NCBI GenBank assembly: GCA_001819145.1
Contig: MHLV01000018.1
Span: 1-12,285 of the forward strand
DNA length: 12,285 nt
Direction: 5' to 3'
From: Candidatus Nealsonbacteria bacterium RBG_13_36_15
GTDB taxonomy: Bacteria; Patescibacteriota; Minisyncoccia; Minisyncoccales; RBG-13-36-15
The position numbers and the translations under genes were made by a program. Below the pieces are notes generated by a model, which did no database searches, was not told where the DNA came from, and saw nothing but the letters and a program-made list of their open reading frames with translations. Positions 1 to 7,454 of this stretch are shown piece after piece; within the stretch, counting starts at the first letter, position 1; every line of letters starts with the position of its first letter.

Positions 1-89
1 GAAAATGCGAGAAATGTAAAAAAGCTATTAGCTTGGAAAGATTAGAAGCTTATCCTGAAGCAAAAACCTGCCAAAAGTGTAAAAAATAA
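1..89 (+). CDS. DksA/TraR-type C4 zinc-finger protein, C-terminal fragment
   Basis: Only the last 28 residues lie in the window, read in the frame starting at base 3 and ending in TAA at 87-89; the gene begins upstream. The fragment has two CxxC pairs (residues C2/C5 and C23/C26 of the fragment) around an ISLERLEAYPEAKTC stretch. This matches the zinc-finger signature of DksA/TraR proteins, in which a finger with a conserved RLEAxPxA core ends the chain. Family members bind RNA polymerase in its secondary channel and modulate transcription, but the coiled-coil N-terminus needed to judge activity is not visible. The family call is firm; the exact role in this organism is unknown. Confidence 0.85.
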   Translation, partial: KCEKCKKAISLERLEAYPEAKTCQKCKK

Positions 90-124
90 ATGCTCCATTG
101 TCTCATTGTCGTGTGGTTATATTG

Positions 125-148
125 TTAACAATTTAGCAATGTAGCAAT
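125..148 (+). repeat. Intergenic 24-bp repeat, copy 1
   Basis: This 24-base sequence recurs at 8122-8145 with one mismatch (base 141 is G here, T there); the first 16 bases are identical. It is built from the unit TTAGCAAT/TTAACAAT. The first part overlaps a perfect 12-bp palindrome, ATTGTTAACAAT, at 121-132. It sits in the 223-bp gap between the zinc-finger gene and comM, which otherwise holds only the terminator at 248-271. No protein of meaningful length is encoded here. Confidence 0.75.
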
Positions 149-247
149 TTTAATCTATCTATTTTATCATCACAAAGATTAAACGCTTAATAGTTAAACC
201 TAAATAATCTACCTTTAGTACAATTCCATCTCATAGGCGGGGCCGTT

Positions 248-271
248 AGCCACGTTTGACGTGGTTTTTTT
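248..271 (+). terminator. Rho-independent terminator before comM
   Basis: AGCCACGT (248-255) pairs with ACGTGGTT (259-266, one G-T pair) around the loop TTG, and a run of T covers 265-271. It probably ends the transcript of the upstream zinc-finger gene, although it lies about 160 bases beyond that stop codon. It also isolates comM from upstream transcription. Confidence 0.75.
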
Positions 272-312
272 ATTATAGACAATAGCTCATCAATCTGTTA
301 AGGTTTAAGAGT

Positions 313-1839
313 ATGCCCTCAAAAGTCTTTTCAGCAGCAATTGTTGGTTTAGACGCTCAAATAGTTGAAGTAGAAACAGACACTTCTTACGGATTGAGAA
401 GTTTTAATATCGTGGGCTTGGGCGATAAAGCGATTGAAGAATCCAAAGAAAGGGTGGGAGCGGCGATAAAAAGCACCAAATTATCTTCACCCCACCAGCA
501 ACCTATAAGAATTTTAGTTAATTTAGCTCCAGCTGATTTAAAAAAAGAAGGGTCTCTGTACGATCTTCCTATTGCTTTGGGCTTTCTTTTAGCTTCAAAA
601 CAAGTTAAATTCAATTCAGAAAATAAAATTTTTCTTGGAGAATTATCCCTGGATGGAAAATTAAGGCCAGTAAAAGGAACGCTTTCAATTGCCTTGAAAG
701 CTAAAGAAAAAGGCTGGGAAGAAATCATTTTGCCTAAAGATAATGCCTCAGAGGCTGCTCTGGCAGGAGGAATAAAAGTTATTGGATTAGAAAATTTAAA
801 AGAAGTAATAGATTATTTGGAAGGTAAAAAAGAGGTTTTTCCTTTTAAGGTAAAAATTGAAGAATTTTTGGGGGCAACAGATTATCCGATTGATTTGGCT
901 TGGATTAAAGGCCAAGAATACGCTAAAAGGGCTTTGGAAATTACGGCAGCTGGAACCCATAATCTTTTTATGACGGGTCCCCCAGGAGCCGGTAAAACCC
1001 TTTTGGCCAAAGCCATTCCTTCAATCCTGCCCTTTCTTTCTTTCCAAGAAGCTTTAGAGGTAACTAAAATTTATAGTATAGCTGGTCTTCTGCCCCAGGA
1101 AAAACCTTTAATAAATTTACCGCCCTTTCGCGCCCCCCATCATGCTTCATCTGAAGTTGCTTTGATTGGCGGTGGAAATCCGCCAAAACCCGGCGAAATA
1201 ACATTGTCCCATAGAGGCATTTTATTTTTAGATGAATTTCCAGAATTTCACCGCGATGTTTTAGAAAGCCTGCGCCAACCCATCGAAGAAGGAAAAATTA
1301 CTATTCTAAGGGCAAGACATTCTTTAACATTGCCAGCTAATTTTATTTTGGTAGGAGCTTCCAATCCCTGTCCTTGCGGTTATTTAAACGACCCGGAAAA
1401 AAGATGCCAGTGCCAAACCTCTCAAATCCAAAAATACCGAAGAAAGCTTTCAGGACCCCTAATTGACAGAATTGATCTTTTTATTGAAGTCCCTCAATTA
1501 AAATATGAAAAATTAGTAAAAGAAGGCGAGGAAGGAGAAAGTTCTAAAATTAGAGAAAGAGTTGAAAAAGCGAGAACTTTACAAAAATCAAGATTTAAAA
1601 AAGAAGGAATTTTAACTAATTCTGAATTAGGGATTCATCAAATTAAAAAGTATTGTAAGGTGGATGGCAAATCGGCTAATCTTTTAAGGAGAGCCGTAGA
1701 CTCAGGACAACTTTCAGCTCGCGGCTATCATCGGGTTTTAAAAGTGGCCAGAACTATTGCAGACCTGGCTGGTTCAGAAAATATTTTGACTGATCATACG
1801 GCTGAGGCTTTAATGTATAGAACAAGAGAAGAAAAATAA
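313..1839 (+). CDS. comM: ComM/YifB-family Mg-chelatase-like AAA+ ATPase
   Basis: The 508-residue protein has the full family length and layout: an N-terminal ChlI-like domain (about 20-140), a central AAA+ Mg-chelatase ATPase domain (about 195-395) and a C-terminal Mg_chelatase_C helical domain (about 405-500). Walker A is GPPGAGKT at 222-229, and Walker B is LFLDEF with D307/E308. A CPC...CQC cluster (C353, C355, C365, C367) is typical of this family. ComM is a hexameric helicase that promotes branch migration during integration of DNA taken up by natural transformation; that role is known from other bacteria and inferred here. The ATG at 313 has a weak TAAGG at 299-303. The gene is monocistronic between two terminators. 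Its nearness to a type IV secretion-like locus fits DNA uptake but does not prove it. Confidence 0.95.
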   Translation: MPSKVFSAAIVGLDAQIVEVETDTSYGLRSFNIVGLGDKAIEESKERVGAAIKSTKLSSPHQQPIRILVNLAPADLKKEGSLYDLPIALGFLLASKQVKFNSENKIFLGELSLDGKLRPVKGTLSIALKAKEKGWEEIILPKDNASEAALAGGIKVIGLENLKEVIDYLEGKKEVFPFKVKIEEFLGATDYPIDLAWIKGQEYAKRALEITAAGTHNLFMTGPPGAGKTLLAKAIPSILPFLSFQEALEVTKIYSIAGLLPQEKPLINLPPFRAPHHASSEVALIGGGNPPKPGEITLSHRGILFLDEFPEFHRDVLESLRQPIEEGKITILRARHSLTLPANFILVGASNPCPCGYLNDPEKRCQCQTSQIQKYRRKLSGPLIDRIDLFIEVPQLKYEKLVKEGEEGESSKIRERVEKARTLQKSRFKKEGILTNSELGIHQIKKYCKVDGKSANLLRRAVDSGQLSARGYHRVLKVARTIADLAGSENILTDHTAEALMYRTREEK

Positions 1840-1840
1840 T

Positions 1841-1867
1841 AAAAAAGGCCGGATCTATCGGCTTTTT
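1841..1867. terminator. Bidirectional terminator between convergent comM and M23 genes
   Basis: AAAAAAGgCCG (one bulged G) pairs with CGGCTTTTTT across the loop GATCTAT, starting 2 bases after the comM stop codon. The A-run on one side and T-run on the other let the hairpin act on both strands. It lies about 33 bases beyond the stop of the minus-strand hydrolase gene. Confidence 0.8.
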
Positions 1868-1899
1868 TCGTTGGCATAAATATCAATAGAGAAGAATGT

Positions 1900-3042
1900 C
1901 TACCTTGCGAAAGGATTTTGAGCGCCTCTTACTTCAAAATGGACATGGCAACCAGTAGAATTACCTGCCCCTGCCATACCCGGCCTTCCTCCAATTAAAG
2001 CTATAATTTGGCCTTGAGAAACTTGTTCGCCCGGTCCAACTAAGATGTTTTGGAGGTGGCCATAATAGGTAATAGTTCCGTTGGGATGAGAAACTGCAAT
2101 ATAGTTACCTAAACCAGAATTGCTAAATTTTGTTTTTAAAATAGTGCCTTGGGCGGCGGCATAAACAGGGGTACCGCAAGGGGTAGCAATATCAACTGCG
2201 TTATACCAATGAAGGCCTTGGCTTATTTTTCCTTGGGTCGGGAAAATAAAATAAGAGTTAGCCAAGGGAGTATTGGGCACAGAAAAAGAGCTTGTGGTTG
2301 GGGTTTTGGCAACTTTCTTTGGAGTTGAGGATATGATTCCTCCCGGAATAATTAGAATATCACCGACAAAAATTTCCTGACCGGATATATCATTAAAGAC
2401 AACTATTTCGCCAACGTTTCCTTTGTATCTTTCTGCGATTTGGCTTAAGGTTTCCCCTTTTTTAACATAGTGAATTAATCCTGAAGTTGGTAAGATAACA
2501 AGACTTTGACCAATTTTTAGCTTTGAATTTTTTGAAAGATCGTTAGCCCAAAGTATCGTATTTAATGAAACATTAAACCTTTCAGCTAAAGAATCGAGGG
2601 TATCACCCGATTGAACGGTATACTCAATAATTTCATTTCTAGTTTCGGGAACCTCCTGGTCTGAAATTTCTCCTCCTAAAATTCCTAAGACCTGAGGGGA
2701 AATGCTGGTTGGTACACAAATACCCACTAAGCTGTTTCCTTGCAAAACATTAAAAAAAGAAAAATTAAACTTTTGCGCTTTTTCCTGCTCTAAAAAAATT
2801 TTATCGGCCCCCTGAGAAATTATGGGTTGCGGATAAAACGATTCGTTGGGAGAAGCGCCCAGAGAAGCTGACGTTCCGAAAGAAACCAAAACAAACAAAA
2901 TAAGAGCGGCAGCCCTTAAATAAAGGAGAGGGTCTTTAAAAGATCCTCTGAAGTTGGCCTTAAGCCGCTTCAATGCCATTCTGGATAAAACCCAGAACCC
3001 TTTTTGAATTAGAGGCCAAACAGCCAAAAGCTGTTTGATCAA
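1900..3042 (-). CDS. LysM-LysM-M23 peptidoglycan endopeptidase, membrane anchored
   Basis: The protein has 380 residues. A cytoplasmic-type N-terminus is followed by a hydrophobic segment (about 42-60) acting as signal or anchor. Two LysM domains for glycan binding follow (about 140-184 and 190-233), each with the xYxVxxGDT/ET start and an LxILP/LIIP end. A Ser/Thr/Pro linker leads to an M23 zinc metallopeptidase domain (about 265-375). Zinc ligands are visible as H278 and D284 (GLHWYNAVD) and the HVH motif (H366/H368), so the enzyme looks active. It probably cuts peptide cross-links outside the membrane during growth or division. The longest reading starts at TTG (3042) with no clear ribosome site; an ATG at 2979 (residue 22) would keep every domain and is equally plausible. 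It is transcribed away from rsmA. Confidence 0.93.
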   Translation of the reverse strand: MIKQLLAVWPLIQKGFWVLSRMALKRLKANFRGSFKDPLLYLRAAALILFVLVSFGTSASLGASPNESFYPQPIISQGADKIFLEQEKAQKFNFSFFNVLQGNSLVGICVPTSISPQVLGILGGEISDQEVPETRNEIIEYTVQSGDTLDSLAERFNVSLNTILWANDLSKNSKLKIGQSLVILPTSGLIHYVKKGETLSQIAERYKGNVGEIVVFNDISGQEIFVGDILIIPGGIISSTPKKVAKTPTTSSFSVPNTPLANSYFIFPTQGKISQGLHWYNAVDIATPCGTPVYAAAQGTILKTKFSNSGLGNYIAVSHPNGTITYYGHLQNILVGPGEQVSQGQIIALIGGRPGMAGAGNSTGCHVHFEVRGAQNPFAR

Positions 3043-3068
3043 GAAAAAACTAGAAATAGTGTTTTGTT

Positions 3069-3092
3069 CCCCAAAAAAGAAGGATTTTGGGG
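3069..3092 (-). other. Stem-loop in the leader of the M23 gene
   Basis: CCCCAAAA (3069-3076) and TTTTGGGG (3085-3092) form a perfect 8-bp stem with an 8-base loop. The loop AAGAAGG (3077-3083) is exactly complementary to CCTTCTT at 3120-3126, so the RNA could form a pseudoknot or switch structure. It lies 27-50 bases before the TTG start of the hydrolase gene. No match to a known riboswitch is recognised. Confidence 0.45.
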
Positions 3093-3132
3093 TAATAAGT
3101 TGGTCTATTTACTAAGACGACCTTCTTCCTTT

Positions 3133-3160
3133 AAGATAGTCGTTTGGGAGACAAAGTCAA
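3133..3160 (-). promoter_or_regulatory. Putative promoter for the M23 gene
   Basis: On the minus strand TTGACT (3155-3160) is followed after 16 bases by TATCTT (3133-3138). The -35 box is strong and the -10 box matches 4 of 6 consensus positions. Transcription would start near 3126 and give a leader of about 85 bases that contains the hairpin at 3069-3092. Confidence 0.45.
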
Positions 3161-3166
3161 GCTGCT

Positions 3167-3196
3167 TTTCCACAGCTTAGAATTCCCTGTTATAAT
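3167..3196 (+). promoter_or_regulatory. Promoter for a leaderless rsmA transcript
   Basis: A perfect TATAAT lies at 3191-3196, with TTTCCA (3167-3172, 18-base spacer) as a partial -35 box. The rsmA ATG begins at 3203, only 6 bases after the -10 box, exactly where RNA polymerase would be expected to start. There is no room for a ribosome binding site, so the mRNA is predicted to begin with AUG. Confidence 0.7.
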
Positions 3197-3202
3197 ATTC
3201 TA

Positions 3203-4066
3203 ATGGCGGAAATAGTTAAAAACTTATTAAGAAAATATAAAATTCGCCCCTCAAAAAGATTTGGCCAGAATTTTTTAATAGACAAAATAGTCCTAAAGAA
3301 AATTGTGGCAACTGCCAACCTCCAGCCAAGAGATATTATTCTGGAAATTGGCCCAGGAACTGGCATTTTAACTAAAGAGTTAGCCAAAAAGGTAAAAAAA
3401 GTTATTGCCATAGAAAAAGACCCAGAAATGGTTAAGATTTTACAGGAAGCGACGCAAGATCTTAAAAATGTTAAAATTATTCAAGGCGACATCCTTGAGC
3501 TGAACCCTAAACGCTACAACCTAAAACCTAAAACATATAAAGTAGTGGCTAATTTACCGTATTATATTACATCACCAGTAATCCGGAAATTTCTTGAGTT
3601 GCCCAAGGCCCGTCCTCGGATAATGGTTTTAATGGTTCAAAAAGAAGTAGCCCAAAGAATTACAGCCAAACCTCCTAACATGAACCTCTTGGCCGTTTCT
3701 GTCCAATTTTATGCCAAACCAAACATTATGTCTTATGTGTCAAAAAGATCTTTCTGGCCCCAATCGAAAGTTGATTCAGCCATCATCAAAATTGTTCCGC
3801 ATAAATCAGCTTTAATCGGTATTAACTATAATCTATTCTTCGAGATTGTTAGGGCTGGTTTTTCTCAACCAAGAAAGCAATTAATTAATAACCTATCCCG
3901 CCTAAATTTTTCTTCAAAAAATTTAGGCGGGCAGGCCAAATATCTAAAAATTCACCGTCAAAAAATTAAAAATTGGCTCCTAAAAAATAAAATTCAGCCA
4001 GATCAAAGAGCTGAAACCTTAAGCATCCGAGACTGGCTAAAACTAACAGGAACTTTCCGCTTGTGA
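3203..4066 (+). CDS. rsmA: 16S rRNA dimethyladenosine transferase RsmA/KsgA
   Basis: RsmA dimethylates the two adjacent adenosines in the 3'-terminal hairpin (helix 45) of 16S rRNA, using S-adenosylmethionine, late in 30S assembly. The 287-residue protein shows the family marks in order: KRFGQNFL (18-25), SAM motif I EIGPGTGILT (48-57), catalytic NLPYY (117-121), FWPQSKVDSA (184-193), GFSQPRK (219-225) and RAETLS (269-274). From memory of the family, the segment between NNLS and the last helix (about 233-250) is roughly 10-15 residues longer than usual; it coincides with the inverted repeat at 3897-3931. The start at 3203 is supported by the -10 box just before it. The gene is divergent from the M23 hydrolase and is followed after 51 bases by the VirB6-like gene, which has its own promoter. 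Confidence 0.97.
   Translation: MAEIVKNLLRKYKIRPSKRFGQNFLIDKIVLKKIVATANLQPRDIILEIGPGTGILTKELAKKVKKVIAIEKDPEMVKILQEATQDLKNVKIIQGDILELNPKRYNLKPKTYKVVANLPYYITSPVIRKFLELPKARPRIMVLMVQKEVAQRITAKPPNMNLLAVSVQFYAKPNIMSYVSKRSFWPQSKVDSAIIKIVPHKSALIGINYNLFFEIVRAGFSQPRKQLINNLSRLNFSSKNLGGQAKYLKIHRQKIKNWLLKNKIQPDQRAETLSIRDWLKLTGTFRL
3897..3931 (+). repeat. Perfect 15-bp inverted repeat inside rsmA
   Basis: CCCGCCTAAATTTTT (3897-3911) and its exact complement (3917-3931) surround the loop CTTCA. Outside the perfect stem, CCT (3892-3894) can pair with AGG (3933-3935) across a small internal loop. The repeat is translated in frame as residues 232-243 and adds no stop. Its GC-rich outer arms differ from the surrounding AT-rich rsmA text. 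It resembles an in-frame palindromic element; the insertion origin is inference. Confidence 0.8.
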
Positions 4067-4084
4067 ATAACTAGTAATTGACTA

Positions 4085-4111
4085 TTGGCAATTTATTTTT
4101 TGTGCTACAAT
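4085..4111 (+). promoter_or_regulatory. Extended -10 promoter for the VirB6-like gene
   Basis: TGC-TACAAT (TG at 4103-4104, box at 4106-4111) is an extended -10 element, preceded by TTGGCA (4085-4090, 15-base spacer). The ATG at 4118 follows 6 bases after the box, again predicting a leaderless mRNA. This position rules out the upstream TTG at 4085 as the start codon, since it lies inside the promoter. Confidence 0.6.
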
Positions 4112-4117
4112 ATTTTA

Positions 4118-6427
4118 ATGAAGATTGTATTTAAAAAATCATTCTTCTCCTTGCTAAAGAAAAAACCTGCGTTTCTGCTGGTTTTATTTTTTGTTGGGTT
4201 AGGACTACTCTTCCCTCTTTTTCCTGCCCATGGCCAATTCGGATGGATGGGAGATATAGCAGAATCTATTGGAGAAGCAATTGGTTCTATAATCGCCAAA
4301 TTTTGGTCAGCCATTCTGGCTGCTATCTTAACTCCTGCTGCCATTATTCTGGCTTGGTCAATTGACCCCTGGTTTATCAAAATTCCTTATACTTCAGGGG
4401 CAATAGTTGATATTGGCTGGCCGGTTACCAGGGATTTGGCCAATATGTTTATAGTTTTGGTTCTGGTTGTCATCGGTTTGGCTACTGCTCTCAGATTAGA
4501 AGAATATCAAGCCAGAAAAACTCTGCCAAATTTGCTTTTAATAGCACTATTAATTAATTTTACTCCGGTTATCCTTGGCGTTATTGTTGATTTCACAAAT
4601 ATTGTGATGAATTTTTTCTTAGCTGGATTAACTGGTTCTGGCGCCTTAGCTGATACATTTTTGAATATAAACGCGTCAATTGCTTCCAGCTTATCAGGCT
4701 TTAATTTTTTTGACCCAGTTGAGTTTATGAGTTTTGTCATCAAACTTATGGTTATGACGCTCTTTATGATATTTGCTGCTATTATTTTCATCCTTTTTGC
4801 CCTTCTTTTCATAATGAGAAGGGTTGCTATTTGGATATTGGTTATTTTGTCGCCAATTGCTTTTATCGCTTATGTTTTGCCCGCCACCAGAGGATTCTTT
4901 AGATTTTGGTGGAGTCAATTCGTTAATTGGGCAATAATCGGAATTTTTGCCTCATTTTTTCTTTGGTTAGGAGACCATATGATTGGATTTGCAGCCGCCG
5001 GAAGCATCGTTGGATCTGCCGGAAGCACTAATCCCGTTACTGAACTTATAAATGACGTTTTGCCTTACGGAATAGCCTTAATTTTCTTATTAATTGGTTT
5101 TTTTGCTGCCTTGAGCACTTCAGCTATGGGATCTGCTGGGGTTATTTCCGGCGCCCGAAGTATCGGAAGAGCAGCACCCGGGGCGATAGCCGGATTTGCC
5201 GGATCTAGAGCGGCAGATTGGGGCAAGAGAAGGCTTGTAGAGTCGCCAGCAGCAAGAAGAATTTCAAGAAGATGGTCTAGAGGAGAGTCTACAGACCTTA
5301 CTTCGGAAGAAAGGGCTTTGCCTTGGTATAAAAAGGCGCTGAAGCCAACTCTATGGGCAAAAGGAGGGTCACGGTTAGCGGCTAGTGTAACAACTTTAAC
5401 CCCAGAAGAAAAAGAATTATCTTTAGGTCAAAAATTAAAAAAACCAACTATTTTGGGAAAGACATTAGTTGGAGGAGTAACAGCTCCGGTTCGAGTGGCC
5501 GGTAAAGCGGTTGGAAGAGCCGGTATAGCCGTTAGAGAAGGCGCAGCAAAAGATGTAAATAGATTAACAAAAGAAATAGAAGGAGAACATCCAAGCCCTG
5601 AAGGTAAATTCGGAATTCTTAGAGACCCCACCCGAACTGATGTTGAAAAGATAGCGGCATTTAATGCAGTTGTAAATGCAGACCAACAAAAAGCCCTGAA
5701 AAAAATGGGCTGGACAATAGAAGAAAAAGACAAAATTGGAAAAGCGGCCTTAAGAATAGATCATTCTGTATTTGACACTTTTAAAAAAGCTTATCCTAAA
5801 ACAGCTATAAAAATAGCAAAAGAATTCCCAGAAGAAATACAAGAAGAGGCGGGAATGAAATTTACAAATGAAGCAGAAGAGAAAAAATATAACGGCAATG
5901 TTCTAAATAAATTAATAGCTGGAGCGAAACCAGATGATATTAAAAAAATGGCTCCAGATTCCTGGAAAGATATTGATGTAAAAACTGCTATGCATGAGTT
6001 TTGGGATGGAACTCAGATTAGAGCCGCAGCTACAGCCTTTGGCAAAGAGTTTGTTGAGGAATTTAACCGGGGTGTTCAAATAAGAGGAGAGGATTGGTAC
6101 AAATCTCACAATCCAAAAGTTTCTACATATGTTCACCGAACTACTTCTCAAGAACTTGGCTTCCAAGATCCGATAAAGTTCACTCGCGAACAAGTTCCTG
6201 CCCCTGGCGCCTCATTAGACCAAAGACTAAAAATGGCTTCAGACGAAATAGAGTGGTTGAACAAAAAGCCCACCTTGACTTTGAAGCAAACCGCAATGAA
6301 AGAAGCCCTTGCAAAAGAAGTAGAAGAAATAAAAACAGAAGTAGAAACGATAAAAGGATCGTTCGGGACGGCCCCTAGGACAACACCACCAGGCAAAAAG
6401 GGAAGGTGGGCCGGAAGAAAATACTAA
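4118..6427 (+). CDS. VirB6/TrbL-like polytopic membrane protein with long soluble tail
   Basis: The protein has 769 residues counted from the ATG at 4118. A signal-like hydrophobic stretch (17-35, possible cleavage after AHG near 39) is followed by about eight membrane segments, near 62-80, 107-125, 137-170 (two), 206-233, 236-255, 268-286 and 314-335. The hydrophobic half resembles VirB6/TrbL inner-membrane channel proteins of type IV secretion, including a conserved-looking FRFWWSQFVNW stretch (261-271). From about residue 345 onward the rest is hydrophilic, rich in Ala, Lys, Glu and Arg, and matches no domain I know. An upstream TTG at 4085 would add 11 residues but overlaps the promoter. 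The gene opens the secretion locus and converges on the SPFH gene. The channel role is inferred from topology and neighbours rather than from a catalytic motif. Confidence 0.8.
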   Translation: MKIVFKKSFFSLLKKKPAFLLVLFFVGLGLLFPLFPAHGQFGWMGDIAESIGEAIGSIIAKFWSAILAAILTPAAIILAWSIDPWFIKIPYTSGAIVDIGWPVTRDLANMFIVLVLVVIGLATALRLEEYQARKTLPNLLLIALLINFTPVILGVIVDFTNIVMNFFLAGLTGSGALADTFLNINASIASSLSGFNFFDPVEFMSFVIKLMVMTLFMIFAAIIFILFALLFIMRRVAIWILVILSPIAFIAYVLPATRGFFRFWWSQFVNWAIIGIFASFFLWLGDHMIGFAAAGSIVGSAGSTNPVTELINDVLPYGIALIFLLIGFFAALSTSAMGSAGVISGARSIGRAAPGAIAGFAGSRAADWGKRRLVESPAARRISRRWSRGESTDLTSEERALPWYKKALKPTLWAKGGSRLAASVTTLTPEEKELSLGQKLKKPTILGKTLVGGVTAPVRVAGKAVGRAGIAVREGAAKDVNRLTKEIEGEHPSPEGKFGILRDPTRTDVEKIAAFNAVVNADQQKALKKMGWTIEEKDKIGKAALRIDHSVFDTFKKAYPKTAIKIAKEFPEEIQEEAGMKFTNEAEEKKYNGNVLNKLIAGAKPDDIKKMAPDSWKDIDVKTAMHEFWDGTQIRAAATAFGKEFVEEFNRGVQIRGEDWYKSHNPKVSTYVHRTTSQELGFQDPIKFTREQVPAPGASLDQRLKMASDEIEWLNKKPTLTLKQTAMKEALAKEVEEIKTEVETIKGSFGTAPRTTPPGKKGRWAGRKY

Positions 6428-6455
6428 TGATTGTTTATTTATCAATAAATAAAAT

Positions 6456-6484
6456 AGGGCTAGAGTTCTTCCTCTAGCCCTTTT
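6456..6484. terminator. Bidirectional terminator overlapping the SPFH stop codon
   Basis: AGGGCTAGAG (6456-6465) pairs perfectly with CTCTAGCCCT (6472-6481) around the loop TTCTTC. On the plus strand a T-rich tail follows, ending the VirB6-like transcript. On the minus strand TATTTTATTTATTG follows, ending the SPFH transcript. The stem contains the SPFH stop codon (6460-6462) and its last codons, so one sequence serves as coding and terminator. Confidence 0.8.
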
Positions 6485-7386
6485 CCTTTTCCTTTACCTT
6501 TGCCTCCAGGTCTTTTTGAGTCTCTGTGCAAGAAAAAAGCGAAAATGCCAGCTACAATGCGCCCTATACCCTCTGCCTTGAAGGCGCCTATCAGTCCCCT
6601 TAGGGCGCGACTTTCTTCTGCCGCTATTCCTTCTCCTGTTCTTTGGCCAACCTCAGGAGCAGAAAAGGCTTGTTCCATTGCTTGAGTAAACTTTATCCTT
6701 GTGATTGCTAGATCTAATTGACCCTGGGGAATATGTGCCTCCTTGAAGGGATTACCTTCTTCATCAAATAAATAGGCCTTTATCTCGTCCTCAATTTTTG
6801 CCTTGTCTTGCCGGCATTCCGTGTGGGTATGCGTTGCCATTATATTTCTAACAGCATCGCCTATCGTTGGGGCAAAGAAATCTGTGTAAACCCCAACATC
6901 TTCACCTAAGTCTCCGGTTGGCGTAGGGGCTCGGCTAAAGCTTTCTAAAAGTTCATCCCCCCGCGGCCATGCAAAGTATAGGTCCACATCAACTTCCATC
7001 AAGGCGGTTGCTTGCCCGCTGGCCTCATCTCGTTTTGAATAAACCTCGGCAACCTTAAAATTCAACAAATACTGCTTGGTTGAGTATATTACCAATCTGT
7101 CTACTGGCCACCATACGACATTATAGCCTGTCTGGAGTACTTCTTGGGGGGTTCCTCCGCGAACCAACACTGCCTGAGCTGGCGATTCCGTTGATCCAAC
7201 CTGACGGAAGCAACGAGGAAACCAGAATATTAGCCAGAATAATATTATACCGCCGACAATCAAAGTCGACAGTCTCTCTTCGATGATACCATCCACAAGT
7301 AGGCCGACACCCACAAAAAGCAGGCCTAGCACAGTTGTCATCCACCAAGGAGAAATCCTTATCCATCCTTTCTTTTCCTTTTCCAT
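6460..7386 (-). CDS. SPFH/band-7 (prohibitin-like) membrane protein
   Basis: The protein has 308 residues with two N-terminal membrane segments (about 16-34 and 40-58) and an SPFH/band-7-like domain (about 66-240). The domain has the usual features: an early VLVRGGTPQEVLQTGYNVVWWP stretch split over 73-94, where proteins of this type place the beta-strand that follows the membrane, and a downstream helical region. The tail has a Gly-Lys repeat (294-303) and an acidic end. SPFH proteins oligomerise at membranes and scaffold proteases or other complexes; a specific partner cannot be named. The gene lies on the opposite strand inside the secretion locus. Four 60-base stretches counted by hand gave about 42-57% GC, against about 38% in a virB4 stretch. 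Its strong promoter and ribosome site also differ from its neighbours, suggesting acquisition by transfer. The domain assignment is by pattern, not profile search. Confidence 0.75.
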   Translation of the reverse strand: MEKEKKGWIRISPWWMTTVLGLLFVGVGLLVDGIIEERLSTLIVGGIILFWLIFWFPRCFRQVGSTESPAQAVLVRGGTPQEVLQTGYNVVWWPVDRLVIYSTKQYLLNFKVAEVYSKRDEASGQATALMEVDVDLYFAWPRGDELLESFSRAPTPTGDLGEDVGVYTDFFAPTIGDAVRNIMATHTHTECRQDKAKIEDEIKAYLFDEEGNPFKEAHIPQGQLDLAITRIKFTQAMEQAFSAPEVGQRTGEGIAAEESRALRGLIGAFKAEGIGRIVAGIFAFFLHRDSKRPGGKGKGKGKGLEEEL

Positions 7387-7392
7387 CTGCGC

Positions 7393-7400
7393 ACCTCCTT
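7393..7400 (-). promoter_or_regulatory. Canonical Shine-Dalgarno site of the SPFH gene
   Basis: AAGGAGGT on the minus strand lies 6 bases before the ATG at 7384-7386 and fixes that start. It is the only full-consensus ribosome binding site in the window. A hairpin, GCTCTT-GACT-AAGAGC (7417-7432), sits just upstream in the same leader, beside a second AAGGAGG-like run. Confidence 0.9.
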
Positions 7401-7454
7401 ATGCGGTTGTTAAATAGCTCTTGACTAAGAGCCCTCCTTTTTCTTAGCTTTTTA

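Noticed and set aside
90..247. Possible small RNA or gene in the gap before comM
   Set aside because: Reading frames are very short and no known RNA fold was recognised; only a repeat and a terminator are supported.
3190..3411. Opposite-strand open frames overlapping rsmA, the VirB6-like gene, virB4 and others
   Set aside because: They lie wholly inside well-supported genes, lack recognisable domains, and have no start signals.
4085..4117. Upstream TTG start giving a 780-residue VirB6-like protein
   Set aside because: The added codons overlap the -35 and extended -10 elements; the ATG at 4118 sits at the expected transcription start and begins a normal signal-like sequence.
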